Assembly (NCBI RefSeq): GCF_019799925.1
Contig: NZ_JABGCG010000011.1
Span: 62,001 to 126,000, forward strand
DNA length: 64,000 nucleotides
Source of the DNA: Blastococcus sp. CPCC 205250
GTDB taxonomy: Bacteria; Actinomycetota; Actinomycetes; Mycobacteriales; Geodermatophilaceae
Reading direction: 5' to 3'
Shown here: one piece after another, positions 50,646 to 60,126 of the stretch
Position numbering within the stretch: the first letter of the stretch is position 1
Layout: each line of letters begins with the position of its first letter
The notes under the pieces: generated by a model
Database searches by the model: none
The model's input: the letters and a program-made list of their open reading frames with translations, nothing else
Told to the model about the DNA's origin: nothing
Translations under genes and position numbers: made by a program

Positions 50646-51832
50646 GCGACCGGCGCCGACGGGTCGGACCGCTCGGCGGCGTTGCGCTCGCCGTTGAGGG
50701 CGACGTCGTCGGTGCCCGCGGAGTCCTCCGGCACCGTCGGTGCGGCAGCGGCGGCGGTCCCGGCGTCCCCCGACCCGTCCCGGGCGGCGTCCGCGGCGTC
50801 CTCCGCGGCGTCGTCCGCCTCGTCCTCCGTGGCGTCGTCGGGACGGGCCGGGTCGAACCACACGTGCTCGCGCACCGGCGCGCGGGCCGACAGGCCCGAG
50901 GAGCCGGTCGCGGCCTCGAGGGCCTCGGCGTAGGGCTCGTCGGGATCCAACCGGCGCAGCTCCTCGCCGAGCAGGTCGCCGAGCGGCCGGTCGGGGAGCG
51001 GGACGGTGGCGTCGGGCCGGTAGGGCTGGGTGAGGACGGCGCCGCCGCGCCGGTCGGCGCGCACGGCCACCTCCTCGTCCTGGTCCAGCTGCAGGACGAC
51101 CGAGTCCACCCCGCTGGGCCCGGGCCGGCGGGCGCCCCCGACGACGTCGACGGCGCTGCCGCACCGCGACGACAGCCAGCCGGCCAGCAGCCGGGCCGAG
51201 GCGTTGCCCGGGTCGCCCTCCACCCGGCCGCCGACGACCCGCACCGCGTCCCCGCGGCGCCCGGAGACGGCGTCGAGGGTGGAGGCCAGGGCCGAGCGCC
51301 AGGGGGTGCTGCGGGTCCACGCCAGGTCGGTGTCGCCGGGCGCGTAGTCCCGGGCGCGGGTGCGCAGTGCGGACAGGTGGTCCTCGGCCAGGGAGCTGTC
51401 GGTGATCCGGCGGTCGGCGATGACGGCGAGCGCGTCGGTCTGCATCCGCTCCGGGGCCGGGGCGTGCCACCAGGCCACCACGGGCGCGTCGGCGGCCAGC
51501 AGCGGCAGCACGACCGACTCCGCGTGCAGGGCCAGCCGGCCGTACATCCGCATGACCACGGCCTCGCCCGGCCCCAGCCGGCCGCCGATGAGCACCTCGG
51601 CGTCCAGCCGCGGCACCGGCGCCTCGATCTGGCGGCGGACCACGACGAGGATCCGGCAGGGGTGCTGCGCGGAGGCGACGGTCGCGGCCTCCTCGGCCTC
51701 GGCCACCCGGGCCTCGTCGGCGACGACGACGAGGGTCAGGGCGACGCCGGACAGCACCGCCCCACCGGTCCGCCGCTGCGCGGCCAGCTCCTTGACGACG
51801 GCGGAGCCGGTGGTGTCCCAGAGGGTCGTCAT
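50642..51832 (-). CDS. opcA: Glucose-6-phosphate dehydrogenase assembly protein OpcA
   Basis: OpcA promotes assembly or redox tuning of G6PDH in cyanobacteria and actinobacteria. The 396-residue protein begins MTTLWDTTGSAVVKELAAQRR and has the family motifs RILVVVRRQIEAPVPRLDAEV, ESVVLPLLAADAPVVAWWHAPAP and TDLAWTRSTPWRSALASTLD. The last 70 residues are Asp/Glu/Ala-rich and probably disordered, longer than usual. It lies between zwf and pgl, the expected position. The stop overlaps pgl in an ATGA and zwf ends 64 nt upstream. Confidence 0.94.
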   Translation of the reverse strand: MTTLWDTTGSAVVKELAAQRRTGGAVLSGVALTLVVVADEARVAEAEEAATVASAQHPCRILVVVRRQIEAPVPRLDAEVLIGGRLGPGEAVVMRMYGRLALHAESVVLPLLAADAPVVAWWHAPAPERMQTDALAVIADRRITDSSLAEDHLSALRTRARDYAPGDTDLAWTRSTPWRSALASTLDAVSGRRGDAVRVVGGRVEGDPGNASARLLAGWLSSRCGSAVDVVGGARRPGPSGVDSVVLQLDQDEEVAVRADRRGGAVLTQPYRPDATVPLPDRPLGDLLGEELRRLDPDEPYAEALEAATGSSGLSARAPVREHVWFDPARPDDATEDEADDAAEDAADAARDGSGDAGTAAAAAPTVPEDSAGTDDVALNGERNAAERSDPSAPVA

Positions 51833-51896
51833 CGGGTCTCCTCGCGAGCGGTGCGGGCGGGGCGGTCGGGGGAGGGGCGGCCGGTCCGGGACGCGG

Positions 51897-53414
51897 TCAC
51901 GGGCGCCGCCACCGGCGACCCTCGGCGGCGAGCATCTCGTCGGCGGCCCGTGGGCCCCACTCGCCGGCGCGGTACGGGTGCGGGGTGCTGCCGGCCCAGA
52001 ACTCCTCGAGCGGGTCGATCACGGCCCAGGACGCCTCCACCTCGGCGTTGCGGGGGAACAGCGTCGCGTCGCCGAGGAGGACGTCGAGCAGGAGGCGCTC
52101 GTAGGCCTCCGGGCTCGCCTCGGTGAACTGCTCGCCGTAGAGGAAGTCCATCGAGACGTCGCGGACCTCCATCACGCTGCCGGGCACCTTCGACCCGAAC
52201 TTGAGGGTGACCCCCTCGTCGGGCTGCACCCGGACGACGAGCTGGTTGTTGCCCAGCTCCTCGGTGTCGGTGTCGGCGAAGGGCAGGTGCGGGGCGCGCT
52301 TGAACACCAGCGCGATCTCGGTGACCCGGCGGGGGAGCCGCTTGCCCGTGCGCAGGTAGAACGGCACGCCCGCCCAGCGGCGCGTCTCCACGCCGAGCCG
52401 GACGGCGGCGTAGGTCTCGGTGGTCGACGCGGGGTCGACCCCCTCCTCCTGCTGGTAGCCGTGCGCCCGCTGCCCGGCCAGCCAGCCCTGCTGGTACTGG
52501 CCGCGGATGGCGGCGGTGGCGAGGTCCTCGGGCAACGAGACAGCCCGCAGGACCTTGAGCTTCTCGGTGCGGATCTCCTCGGCGGAGAACTCGACCGGCT
52601 CCTCCATGGCGGTCAGCGCCAGCAGCTGCAGCAGGTGGTTCTGGAGCACGTCGCGGGCGGCGCCGGTTTTCTCGTAGAAGCCGGCGCGCCCGCCGATGCC
52701 GACGTCCTCGGCCATGGTGATCTGCACCGAGTCGACGTGGTGGCCGTTCCAGATGGGCTCGAACAGCGTGTTGGCGAAGCGCAGCGCCATCAGGTTCTGG
52801 ACGGTCTCCTTGCCCAGGTAGTGGTCGATGCGGAAGACGTCGTCGGCGCTGAACACCGAGTCCACGAGCTCGTTGAGCTCGCGGCTGGAGGCCAGGTCGG
52901 TGCCGAACGGCTTCTCCACGACCACCCGGCGCCAGCGCTCCGCGGTGCTGTCGGCCATGCCGGTGCGCTGCATCTGCTTGAGCACGACCGGGAACATCGC
53001 CGGCGGGATCGACAGGTAGAAGGCCGCGTTGCCGCCGATGCCGTGGCTGCTCTCCAGGTCGGCGAGCGCGCCGGCGAGCTCGTCGAAGGCGTTGTCGTCG
53101 TCGAACGAGCCCTGCACGAACCGGACGCTGCCCGCCAGCCGCTCCCACACCTCCTCGCGCCAGGGGGTGCGGGCGGCCTTGCGCGCGGCGTCACGGGCCA
53201 GCTCGGCGAAGTCCTGGTCGCCCCAGTCGCGGCGGGCGAAGCCGAGCAGCGCGAAGTTGGTCGGCAGCAGGCCGCGGTTGGCCAGGTCGTAGACCGCGGG
53301 CAGCAGCTTCTTGCGCGCCAGGTCGCCGGTGATGCCGAAGACGACCAGCGCGCACGGGTCGGGGACCCTGGGGAGCCGCCGGTCCCGCGGGTCGCGCAGC
53401 GGGTTGACGATCAA
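51897..53414 (-). CDS. zwf: Glucose-6-phosphate 1-dehydrogenase
   Basis: Zwf oxidises glucose-6-phosphate with NAD(P)+ at the entry of the pentose phosphate pathway. The 505-residue protein reads NPLRDPRDRRLPR near the N-terminus, the dinucleotide motif VVFGITGDLARKKLLPAVYDL, the substrate motif RIDHYLGKETVQN with the catalytic His region, and KRAPHLPF. The conserved N-terminal segment requires a TTG start at 53414, since no ATG or GTG lies in frame there; AGGA lies 8 nt upstream. It is followed by opcA after 64 nt and preceded by tal. Confidence 0.96.
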   Translation of the reverse strand: MIVNPLRDPRDRRLPRVPDPCALVVFGITGDLARKKLLPAVYDLANRGLLPTNFALLGFARRDWGDQDFAELARDAARKAARTPWREEVWERLAGSVRFVQGSFDDDNAFDELAGALADLESSHGIGGNAAFYLSIPPAMFPVVLKQMQRTGMADSTAERWRRVVVEKPFGTDLASSRELNELVDSVFSADDVFRIDHYLGKETVQNLMALRFANTLFEPIWNGHHVDSVQITMAEDVGIGGRAGFYEKTGAARDVLQNHLLQLLALTAMEEPVEFSAEEIRTEKLKVLRAVSLPEDLATAAIRGQYQQGWLAGQRAHGYQQEEGVDPASTTETYAAVRLGVETRRWAGVPFYLRTGKRLPRRVTEIALVFKRAPHLPFADTDTEELGNNQLVVRVQPDEGVTLKFGSKVPGSVMEVRDVSMDFLYGEQFTEASPEAYERLLLDVLLGDATLFPRNAEVEASWAVIDPLEEFWAGSTPHPYRAGEWGPRAADEMLAAEGRRWRRP

Positions 53415-53464
53415 TGATCCGTCCTGTCTCCGGAGGGGTCAGTCACCTGAGGGCCCGCCGGCCG

Positions 53465-54571
53465 TCACTTCTTGTCCTCGAGCTCGCTCTTCACCGAGGC
53501 GGTGAGCTCGTCCCAGGAGTCGACGAACTTCTTCACGCCCTCCTCCTCCAGCACCCGGAAGACGTCGTCGAGGTCCACGCCGGCGTCGCGCACGGCCTGC
53601 ATGACCGCCGCGGCGTCGTCGTAGGCCTTCTGCACGGGCGTGCCCGGGGTGCCGTGGTCGGCGTAGGCCATCAGCGTCTTCTCCGGCATCGTGTTCACGG
53701 TGCCGGGGGCGATGAGCTCGCTGATGTAGAGCGTGTCGGGCAGGTCGGGGTTCTTCACACCCGTGGAGGCCCACAGCGGCCGCTGCGGACGGGCGCCCTT
53801 GGCCTCCAGCGCCTTCCAGCGGTCGGAGGAGAAGACCTCCTCGTAGGCCTGGTACGCCAGCTGCGCGTTGGCCACGCCCGCCTTGCTCTTCAGCGAGGCG
53901 TCGGCGCCGGCCTCCTCGAGCCGCTTGTCGATCTCGGTGTCCACGCGGGACACGAAGAACGACGCCACCGAGGCGATGCCCGACAGGTCGGCGTCGGCGT
54001 CCTCGGCCAGCCGCTCCTCGAGGCCGTTCAGGTAGGCGTCCATGACCTTGCGGTAGCGGTCGGGGCTGAAGATCAAGGTGACGTTGACACTGATGCCCCG
54101 GGCGATCGAGGTCTGGATGGCCGGCAGGCCCGCCTCCGTCGCCGGGATCTTGATGTAGAGGTTCGGCCGGTCGACCAGCCACCACAGGTGCGCGGCCTCG
54201 GCCGCGGTGGCGTCGGTGTCGTTGGCCAGGCCGGGGGCCACCTCGAGGGAGACCCGGCCGTCGCCGGGCTGGCGTGCCGCGACCGGCGCCAGCAGGTCGC
54301 AGGCGTCGCGGACGTCGGCGGCCGTGATGGTCCGCAGCGCCTCCTCGACGCTGACCGACCGCACGGCCATCGCATGCAGCTGGTCGTCGTAGGACTCCGA
54401 CCCGCTGATCGCCGCGGCGAAGATGGTCGGGTTGGTGGTGACGCCGACGACGCTGTGCTCGTCGACCAGGGACTGCAGGTTGCCGCTGCGGATCCGGTCG
54501 CGGGACAGGTCGTCGAGCCAGACGGCGACTCCGGCGGAGGAGAGTTCGGCGAGGTTCTGGTTCTGGGTCAT
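53465..54571 (-). CDS. tal: Transaldolase
   Basis: Tal moves a dihydroxyacetone unit between sugar phosphates in the non-oxidative branch. The 368-residue protein is of the actinobacterial long type: [34 protein letters not shown], the Schiff-base Lys in [16 protein letters not shown] near residue 140, [19 protein letters not shown] and [20 protein letters not shown]. It begins at ATG 54571 and lies 90 nt downstream of tkt and 50 nt upstream of zwf, on the same strand. Confidence 0.96.
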   Translation of the reverse strand: MTQNQNLAELSSAGVAVWLDDLSRDRIRSGNLQSLVDEHSVVGVTTNPTIFAAAISGSESYDDQLHAMAVRSVSVEEALRTITAADVRDACDLLAPVAARQPGDGRVSLEVAPGLANDTDATAAEAAHLWWLVDRPNLYIKIPATEAGLPAIQTSIARGISVNVTLIFSPDRYRKVMDAYLNGLEERLAEDADADLSGIASVASFFVSRVDTEIDKRLEEAGADASLKSKAGVANAQLAYQAYEEVFSSDRWKALEAKGARPQRPLWASTGVKNPDLPDTLYISELIAPGTVNTMPEKTLMAYADHGTPGTPVQKAYDDAAAVMQAVRDAGVDLDDVFRVLEEEGVKKFVDSWDELTASVKSELEDKK

Positions 54572-54661
54572 GAGGTGCCTTCCTGGGTGAGCCTGGAACG
54601 GCCTCGTCGCAGGGGCCCGCGACGGGCGTGCGAGTCGTGGGGGGGGCGACGGGGTCCTTCG

Positions 54662-56881
54662 TCAGCGGTCGCCGGTGGGGTGGGGGAGACCGCCGGTGGC
54701 CGCGACCGGGCCGGACGGGACGGCGGTGCCGGACGCCGCCGCCTCGATGCTCTCCCGGGCCGCGGTCACGACCGCCTCGTCGGTGAGCCCGAACTCCTCG
54801 TAGAGGACGGAGTAGCTGGCGCTGGCGCCGTAGTGGGTCAGGCCGACGATCCGGCCGGCGTCGCCGACGAACTCCCGCCAGCCCAGGGGCACGCCGGCCT
54901 CGATGCTCACGCGGGCACGGACCGTCGGCGGCAGGACCTCGTCCTTGTAGGCCTGGTCCTGGTCGGCGAACCACTCGACGCACGGCACGGAGACCACCCG
55001 GGTCGGCACGCCGTCGGCCTCGAGCCGCTCGCGCGCGGCCATGGCGATCTGCACCTCCGAGCCGGTGCCCAGCAGGATCACCTGGGGGCTGCCGTCGGAG
55101 GCGTCGGCCAGCACGTACGCGCCGCGCGCCGTCCCCTCGGCCGAGCCGAACCGCTCGCGGTCGAACACCGGGAGGTTCTGCCGGGACAGCAGCAGGCCGG
55201 CCGGGCGGTCGTTGTTCTCCAGGATGGTCCGCCACGCCACGGAGACCTCGTTGGCGTCGGCCGGGCGGACGACGTCCAGGCCGGGGATCGCGCGCAGCGC
55301 CGCGAAGTGCTCGATCGGCTGGTGCGTCGGGCCGTCCTCGCCCAGGCCGATGGAGTCGTGGGTCCACACGTAGGTGACCGGCAGCTGCATGAGCGCCGCC
55401 AGCCGGACCGCCCCGCGCATGTAGTCGGAGAAGGTGAGGAACGTGCCGCCGTAGACGCGGGTGCCGCCGTGCAGGGCGATGCCGTTCATGATCGCGCCCA
55501 TGGCGTGCTCGCGGACGCCGAAGTGCAGCGTGCGCCCGTACGGGCCGCCGGACCACATCTTCGTCTGGCGGTCGGCGGGCAGGAACGACGGTTCGCCCTC
55601 GACGGCGGTGTTGTTGCTCTCCGCGAGGTCGGCCGAGCCGCCCCAGAGCTCGGGCAGCCCCGGGTAGAGCGCGGCGAGCGCCTTGCCGCTGGCCTTGCGG
55701 GTGGCCACGCCCTTCTCGTCGGCGGGGTACGTGGGCAGGGCGGCGGCGAAGTCCTCGGGCAGCCGCCGCTCGGCCATCCGGGCCAGCAGCTCCGCCCGCT
55801 CCGGGTTCGCCTGCGCCCACGCGTCGAAGCGCTCCTGCCACTCGGCCTGCGCCGTGCGGCCGGACTCGACGACCGACCGGGCGTGGGCGAGCACCTCGTC
55901 GTCGACCTCGAAGGTCTTCTCCGGGTCGAAGCCCAGCACCTCCTTGGTGGCGCGGACCTCGTCCTCGCCGAGGGCCGAGCCGTGGGCGGCACCGGTGTTC
56001 TGCTTGTTCGGCGAGGGCCAGCCGATGATCGTCCGCAGCACGATGATCGACGGACGGGACGACTCGGCCTTGGCGGCGGCGAACGCGGCGTCGACGGCGG
56101 CGAGGTCCTCACCGTCGTCCACGTGCTGCACGTGCCAGCCGTAGGCCGCGTAGCGCGCGCCGACGTCCTCGGTGAAGGCGACGGTCGTGTCGTCCTCGAT
56201 GGAGATCTTGTTGTCGTCGTAGACGAGGACGAGGTTGCCCAGCTTCTGGGTGCCGGCCAGCGAGGAGGCCTCGGCGCTGACGCCCTCCTCCAGGTCGCCG
56301 TCGGAGCAGAAGGCCCAGATGGTGTGGTCGAACAGGCTCTCGCCCTCGGGGGCGTCCGGGTCGAGCATGCCGCGCTCGCGGCGGGCCGCCATCGCCATGC
56401 CGACGGCGTTGCCCACGCCCTGGCCCAGCGGACCGGTGGTGGTCTCGACGCCGGGGGTGTGGTTGACCTCGGGGTGCCCCGGGGTCTTCGAGCCCCACGT
56501 GCGCAGCGCCTGCAGGTCCTCGACCTCCAGGCCGTAGCCGGCGAGGAACAGCTGCACGTACAGCGTCAGGCTCGAGTGGCCCATCGACAGGACGAAGCGG
56601 TCGCGGGCGACCCAGTTCGGGTCCGACGGCGAGTGCCGGAGCCACTTGTGGAACAGCAGGTAGGCCGTCGGCGCCATGCTCATCGCCGTGCCGGGGTGGC
56701 CGTTCCCGACCTTCTGGACGGCGTCCATGGCCAGGACGCGCGCGGTGTCGATCGCGCGGCGGTCCAGGTCGCCGAAGCCCTCGGGGAGGGTCGGGTGCGG
56801 CTGGCGCGGGTCGCCGGTCGGGGTGTCGCTGGCTGCCTCGGCCGGGGCCTCGGCGGGTGTGCTCTTCGTCTCGCCTGTCAT
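54662..56881 (-). CDS. tkt: Transketolase
   Basis: Tkt transfers two-carbon units with thiamine diphosphate. The ATG at 56881 gives 739 residues; a longer frame upstream has no family sequence. The first 45 residues are Pro/Ala/Thr-rich. Motifs are MDAVQKVGNGHPGTAMS, RDRFVLSMGHSSLTLYV, the ThDP motif FCSDGDLEEGVSAEASSLAG with NKISIEDD, and the Pyr-domain YGGTFLTFSDYMRGAVRL and VWTHDSIGLGEDGPTHQPIEH. It is the first gene of the tkt-tal-zwf-opcA-pgl set and is transcribed away from ctaB. Confidence 0.96.
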   Translation of the reverse strand: MTGETKSTPAEAPAEAASDTPTGDPRQPHPTLPEGFGDLDRRAIDTARVLAMDAVQKVGNGHPGTAMSMAPTAYLLFHKWLRHSPSDPNWVARDRFVLSMGHSSLTLYVQLFLAGYGLEVEDLQALRTWGSKTPGHPEVNHTPGVETTTGPLGQGVGNAVGMAMAARRERGMLDPDAPEGESLFDHTIWAFCSDGDLEEGVSAEASSLAGTQKLGNLVLVYDDNKISIEDDTTVAFTEDVGARYAAYGWHVQHVDDGEDLAAVDAAFAAAKAESSRPSIIVLRTIIGWPSPNKQNTGAAHGSALGEDEVRATKEVLGFDPEKTFEVDDEVLAHARSVVESGRTAQAEWQERFDAWAQANPERAELLARMAERRLPEDFAAALPTYPADEKGVATRKASGKALAALYPGLPELWGGSADLAESNNTAVEGEPSFLPADRQTKMWSGGPYGRTLHFGVREHAMGAIMNGIALHGGTRVYGGTFLTFSDYMRGAVRLAALMQLPVTYVWTHDSIGLGEDGPTHQPIEHFAALRAIPGLDVVRPADANEVSVAWRTILENNDRPAGLLLSRQNLPVFDRERFGSAEGTARGAYVLADASDGSPQVILLGTGSEVQIAMAARERLEADGVPTRVVSVPCVEWFADQDQAYKDEVLPPTVRARVSIEAGVPLGWREFVGDAGRIVGLTHYGASASYSVLYEEFGLTDEAVVTAARESIEAAASGTAVPSGPVAATGGLPHPTGDR

Positions 56882-57182
56882 CGTGGCGGTGCTCCCTCGG
56901 TGGGCCGGGACGGTCGCGCCGGTCGGGGGCCCGAGCCGGGCGGCGGACGGTGTGCGGTGCGGCGGCCTGCCAGGCCGGTGACCGGCCCCGACGCCGGACC
57001 GACGACCGCGCCGTCGTCGACCTCGTCGTCGCCCTCCGGCCCTACCCGCTGCACCCGCAGCACCAACCTGCCCGACCCTAGTCATCCGTGCCGGGGGACC
57101 GCGCGGTCCCGGGCTACAGTGGCCTGGTTCGTATCCCGGCCGGAGAGGACACCGTGCTGTCTGCGTCCCCGGTGGACCCGCG
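56882..57182. other. Divergent tkt/ctaB control region, 301 bp
   Basis: The region separates divergent starts. A 15-bp perfect palindrome (GGCCGGT-G-ACCGGCC) at 56973-56987 is a possible operator. TACAGT (57115-57120, plus strand) may be the ctaB -10 element with a leader of about 55 nt; TAGGGT (57080-57075, minus strand) may be the tkt -10. No clear -35 elements were seen, and no ORF with a ribosome binding site. Confidence 0.45.
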
Positions 57183-58097
57183 GTGACCGCGGTCTCCGAG
57201 CGTCCCGCCGTCGCCGCCCGCCGGCTCTCCGCGGTCGTGGGCGCCTACGTGGCGTTGACCAAGCCCAAGCTCGTCGAGTTGCTGCTGGTCACCACCCTGC
57301 CGGCGATGATGCTCGCGGCGGGTGGCTGGCCGTCCTGGGGCCTGGTCGGCGCCACGATGGTCGGCGGGATGTTCGCCGCCGGCGCGGCCAACACGTTCAA
57401 CTGCTGGTACGACCGCGACATCGACCGCCTGATGTCGCGGACGCGCAACCGGCCGATCCCCGCCGGCGTCGTCACGCCGAACGCGGCACTGGTCTTCGGC
57501 GGGGTGCTCGCCACGGCCTCGCTGGTCCTGCTGTGGGTGGCCACCACGCCGCTGGCCACGGCGCTGGCGGCGGTGGCGATCCTGGCCTACTCCGTCGTCT
57601 ACACGATGGTGCTCAAGCGCCGGACCCGGCACAACACCGTCTTCGGGGCCTTCCCCGGGGCCGCTCCGGTGCTCATCGGCTGGGCGGCGGTCACCGGCTC
57701 CCTGGAGTGGCCGGCCGTCGTCTTCTTCGCGATCGTCTTCTGCTGGCAGATGCCGCACTTCTGGGCGCTGGCCAGCCGGTTCCGCGAGGACTACGCCCGC
57801 GCCGGCGTGCCCATGCTCTCGGTCGTCGCCGGGCCGGTGAGCGTCGGCCGGCAGTCCGTGGCCTGGGCGTGGGGCACGCTGGGCGCGACCCTCCTCATGG
57901 GGTCGATCACCCCCGCCCTGGGCTGGGCGTTCGCCATCGGCGGCGGCGCGCTGGGCGCCTGGTACGTCATCGAGACCCACCGGTGGCTGGACCGCATCCG
58001 CAGCGCGGTGCCCGACCGCCCGATGCGCCTGTTCACGGTGTCGATCACCCAGATGACGCTGCTGTCGGTCGCCATCGCGATCGACGTCCTGCTCTAG
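57183..58097 (+). CDS. ctaB: Protohaem IX farnesyltransferase (haem O synthase)
   Basis: CtaB attaches the farnesyl group to haem B for cytochrome oxidase. The 304-residue UbiA-type membrane protein has about nine helices and the Asp-rich prenyl site NCWYDRDIDRLMSRTRNRPIP near residue 75, KRRTRHNTVFGAFPGAAPVLIG near 140 and the second Asp-rich-like segment CWQMPHFWALASRFREDYARAGVPML. GTG at 57183 is the start; no Shine-Dalgarno is obvious. ctaA converges on it, so both haem A genes are neighbours. Confidence 0.95.
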   Translation: MTAVSERPAVAARRLSAVVGAYVALTKPKLVELLLVTTLPAMMLAAGGWPSWGLVGATMVGGMFAAGAANTFNCWYDRDIDRLMSRTRNRPIPAGVVTPNAALVFGGVLATASLVLLWVATTPLATALAAVAILAYSVVYTMVLKRRTRHNTVFGAFPGAAPVLIGWAAVTGSLEWPAVVFFAIVFCWQMPHFWALASRFREDYARAGVPMLSVVAGPVSVGRQSVAWAWGTLGATLLMGSITPALGWAFAIGGGALGAWYVIETHRWLDRIRSAVPDRPMRLFTVSITQMTLLSVAIAIDVLL

Positions 58098-58197
58098 CGG
58101 GAGGCCCCCCCGGCGCTGCCCACGGGCAGTGTGCGCTGGGGGCTCGTCCTGCGGCCGGATTGCGCACTGGGCGCACAGTGCTCGTGGTCCGGGTCGC

Positions 58198-59148
58198 TCA
58201 GCGGGTGGCGGAGGCCGGCTCCGGTGCGGTCTCCAGCGGCAGCTCGGACGCCGGACCGCGGACCGACCACACCAGCCGCGCGGTGTAGGCGGCGACGAGG
58301 ACCGCCCCGAGCATGTGCAGCAGCACGAGGACCGCGGGCAGGTGCAGGAAGTACTGCACGTAGCCGACCACGCCCTGCAGCGCCTGGAGGACCAGCAGGT
58401 CGCGGGCGGCCCGCCGGGAGCGCCCCGCCGTCTCGGTGGCGTACAGCGCCACCAGCAGCGCGACGGTGAGGCCGACGAGCAGGAAGACGACGTCGGCGTG
58501 CAGCTGGCTGACCAGCTCCGCGTCGAAACCCATCCGGTCCACGCGCAGCGTGCCGGAGGCGTCCTCGGCCAGGTCGCCGCTGTGCGGCCCGCTGCCGGTG
58601 ACGACCGTGCCCAGCGCGAGCACGGCCGCGGTGACGGCGGCGATGCCGGTGACGAGCAGCGCGAACGGACGGCGGACCAGCAGCTGGCCGACGCCGGTCT
58701 CCCGGCTGCGCAGCCACAGGACGGTCATCAGCGCCACGAGGACGGCCGAGAGCAGGAAGTGTGCCGCGACGGTCCACGGGTTCAGCCCGGTCAGCACGGT
58801 GATCCCGCCGAGCGCGGCCTGCACGGGGATGCCCAGGAAGCCCAGGACGGCGAGCGGGCGCAGGTCGCGGCGGGGCGAGCGCCACACGACCACGAGCGTG
58901 GCCAGCGCGATGATCCCCAGCACCCCGGTGAGCGTGCGGTTGCCGAACTCGATGAGGCCGTGGCCGGCCAGTTCCTCGGTCGGCACGAAGCTCGCGTCGG
59001 TGCAGTTGGGCCAGGTCGGGCAGCCCAGCCCCGAGCCGGTGAGGCGCACCGCGCCGCCGGTCACGACGATGAGCCCGTTGGCCACCGCGTTGGCCAGGGC
59101 CACCCGGGAGATGGTGCGGGAGGAGAACGAGGCGGGCAGGACCGGCAC
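58198..59148 (-). CDS. ctaA: Haem A synthase (CtaA/COX15)
   Basis: CtaA oxidises haem O to haem A. The 316-residue protein has eight helices. Conserved residues are GGAVRLTGSGLGCPTWPNC (Cys pair of the first external loop), EFGNRTLTGVLGI and the His of AHFLLSAVL and QLHADVVFLLV with LLHMLGAVLVA, the haem ligands. It starts with GTG at 59148. It converges with ctaB, with 100 nt between stops; small inverted repeats there (for instance CTGCCC-AC-GGGCAG near 58116-58129) may act as a terminator. Confidence 0.94.
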   Translation of the reverse strand: MPVLPASFSSRTISRVALANAVANGLIVVTGGAVRLTGSGLGCPTWPNCTDASFVPTEELAGHGLIEFGNRTLTGVLGIIALATLVVVWRSPRRDLRPLAVLGFLGIPVQAALGGITVLTGLNPWTVAAHFLLSAVLVALMTVLWLRSRETGVGQLLVRRPFALLVTGIAAVTAAVLALGTVVTGSGPHSGDLAEDASGTLRVDRMGFDAELVSQLHADVVFLLVGLTVALLVALYATETAGRSRRAARDLLVLQALQGVVGYVQYFLHLPAVLVLLHMLGAVLVAAYTARLVWSVRGPASELPLETAPEPASATR

Positions 59149-59263
59149 GACCCGATGCTAGGCGGTCCCGGGAGCGCGGCAGGGCCGGTCGGGCGTCCAC
59201 GGGCGGGCGTCCGTGAGGTGCGTCACGGGCAGGACGGACGTCACGCGGGCGGTTAGGTCGGCC

Positions 59264-59301
59264 TTGGTTGCAGCCGTCGGCAAATAGGTCACACTCGTGT
59301 T
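59264..59301 (+). promoter_or_regulatory. Putative suf promoter and operator
   Basis: TTGGTT (59264-59269) and TAGGTC (59285-59290) could be -35 and -10 elements with a short 15-nt spacer. Directly before the sufR GTG lies ACAC-TC-GTGT (59291-59300), a small dyad placed where a repressor would block start of transcription. SufR autorepression is known in actinobacteria; this exact site is inferred. Confidence 0.4.
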
Positions 59302-60126
59302 GTGGAAACCGAGGACCGGAGCACGCGGCACCGCGTCACCGCCCTCCTGGTCGAGCACGGACCGCAGACCGCCTCCGAGCTGGCCGGGCGCCTCGGCGTC
59401 TCACCCGCCGCCGTCCGCCGCCACCTCGACGCCTTGCTGGTCACCGGCCGGATCGAGGAGCGGCAGGGTGCGCCCGGAGCCGGTGCCGGCCAGCGCGGCC
59501 GGGGCCGCCCCGCCCGCTACTACCACCTGACCGACGCCGGCCGGTCCGCCTTCCCGCACGCCTACGACGACCTCGCACTGACCGCGCTGCGGCACATCGC
59601 CTCCTCCCAGGGGCCCGATGCCGTCCGCGCGGTGGCCGAGGCCCAGCTGTCGGGGCTGGAGGAGCGCTGCTCCACCGCGGTGGAGCAGGCGACCGCCGGC
59701 CGCGGCGGCGCCCCGGTCGACCGTGCGCAGGCCCTGGCCAGCGCGCTGACCGCCGAGGGCTACGCTGCCGCGGCCTCGACGCTCGCCGGCGGCGGGCAGC
59801 TCTGCCAGCACCACTGCCCGGTGGCGCACGTGGCCGCGGAGTTCCCGCAGCTGTGCGAGGCCGAGACGGCCGTCATCGGCCGGCTGGTCGGCACGCACGT
59901 GCAGCGGCTGGCCACGATCGCCCACGGCGACGGGGTGTGCACCACGCACATCCCGGGGCCGCTCCCCGGGCTGCCGCGAAGCGGCTCGGAGCACACCCGT
60001 GCGGGGAACAGATCGGCCCCCGCACGCCCTGTACCTGGTGACCGGAGAGCGCAGTCAGCACGACCAGGCGCCCCGTCCACCGCCAGCTCCACCCGCCTGT
60101 TCGACCGGGAGAGGACGCCCGCATGA
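59302..60126 (+). CDS. sufR: SufR Fe-S cluster-sensing repressor
   Basis: SufR is an ArsR/DeoR-like winged-helix repressor that holds an Fe-S cluster and controls suf genes. The 274-residue protein has the [24 protein letters not shown] near residue 27 and the wing [19 protein letters not shown]. The cluster Cys lie near residues 167-187 ([20 protein letters not shown]), with another in GDGVCTTH near 213. The last 40 residues are Arg/Ser/Pro-rich and not conserved. GTG 59302 is the start. The stop overlaps sufB in an ATGA, so repressor and machinery share one transcript. Confidence 0.93.
   Translation: METEDRSTRHRVTALLVEHGPQTASELAGRLGVSPAAVRRHLDALLVTGRIEERQGAPGAGAGQRGRGRPARYYHLTDAGRSAFPHAYDDLALTALRHIASSQGPDAVRAVAEAQLSGLEERCSTAVEQATAGRGGAPVDRAQALASALTAEGYAAAASTLAGGGQLCQHHCPVAHVAAEFPQLCEAETAVIGRLVGTHVQRLATIAHGDGVCTTHIPGPLPGLPRSGSEHTRAGNRSAPARPVPGDRRAQSARPGAPSTASSTRLFDRERTPA

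Noticed and set aside
58098-58197. Strong terminator between ctaB and ctaA
   Set aside because: Only short imperfect stems were seen (5-6 bp), so no confident terminator is listed there.
53414-58288. 1.6-thousand-codon open frame on plus across tal, tkt and ctaB
   Set aside because: It is antisense to tal and tkt and out of frame with ctaB, has a low-complexity composition and no family motif.
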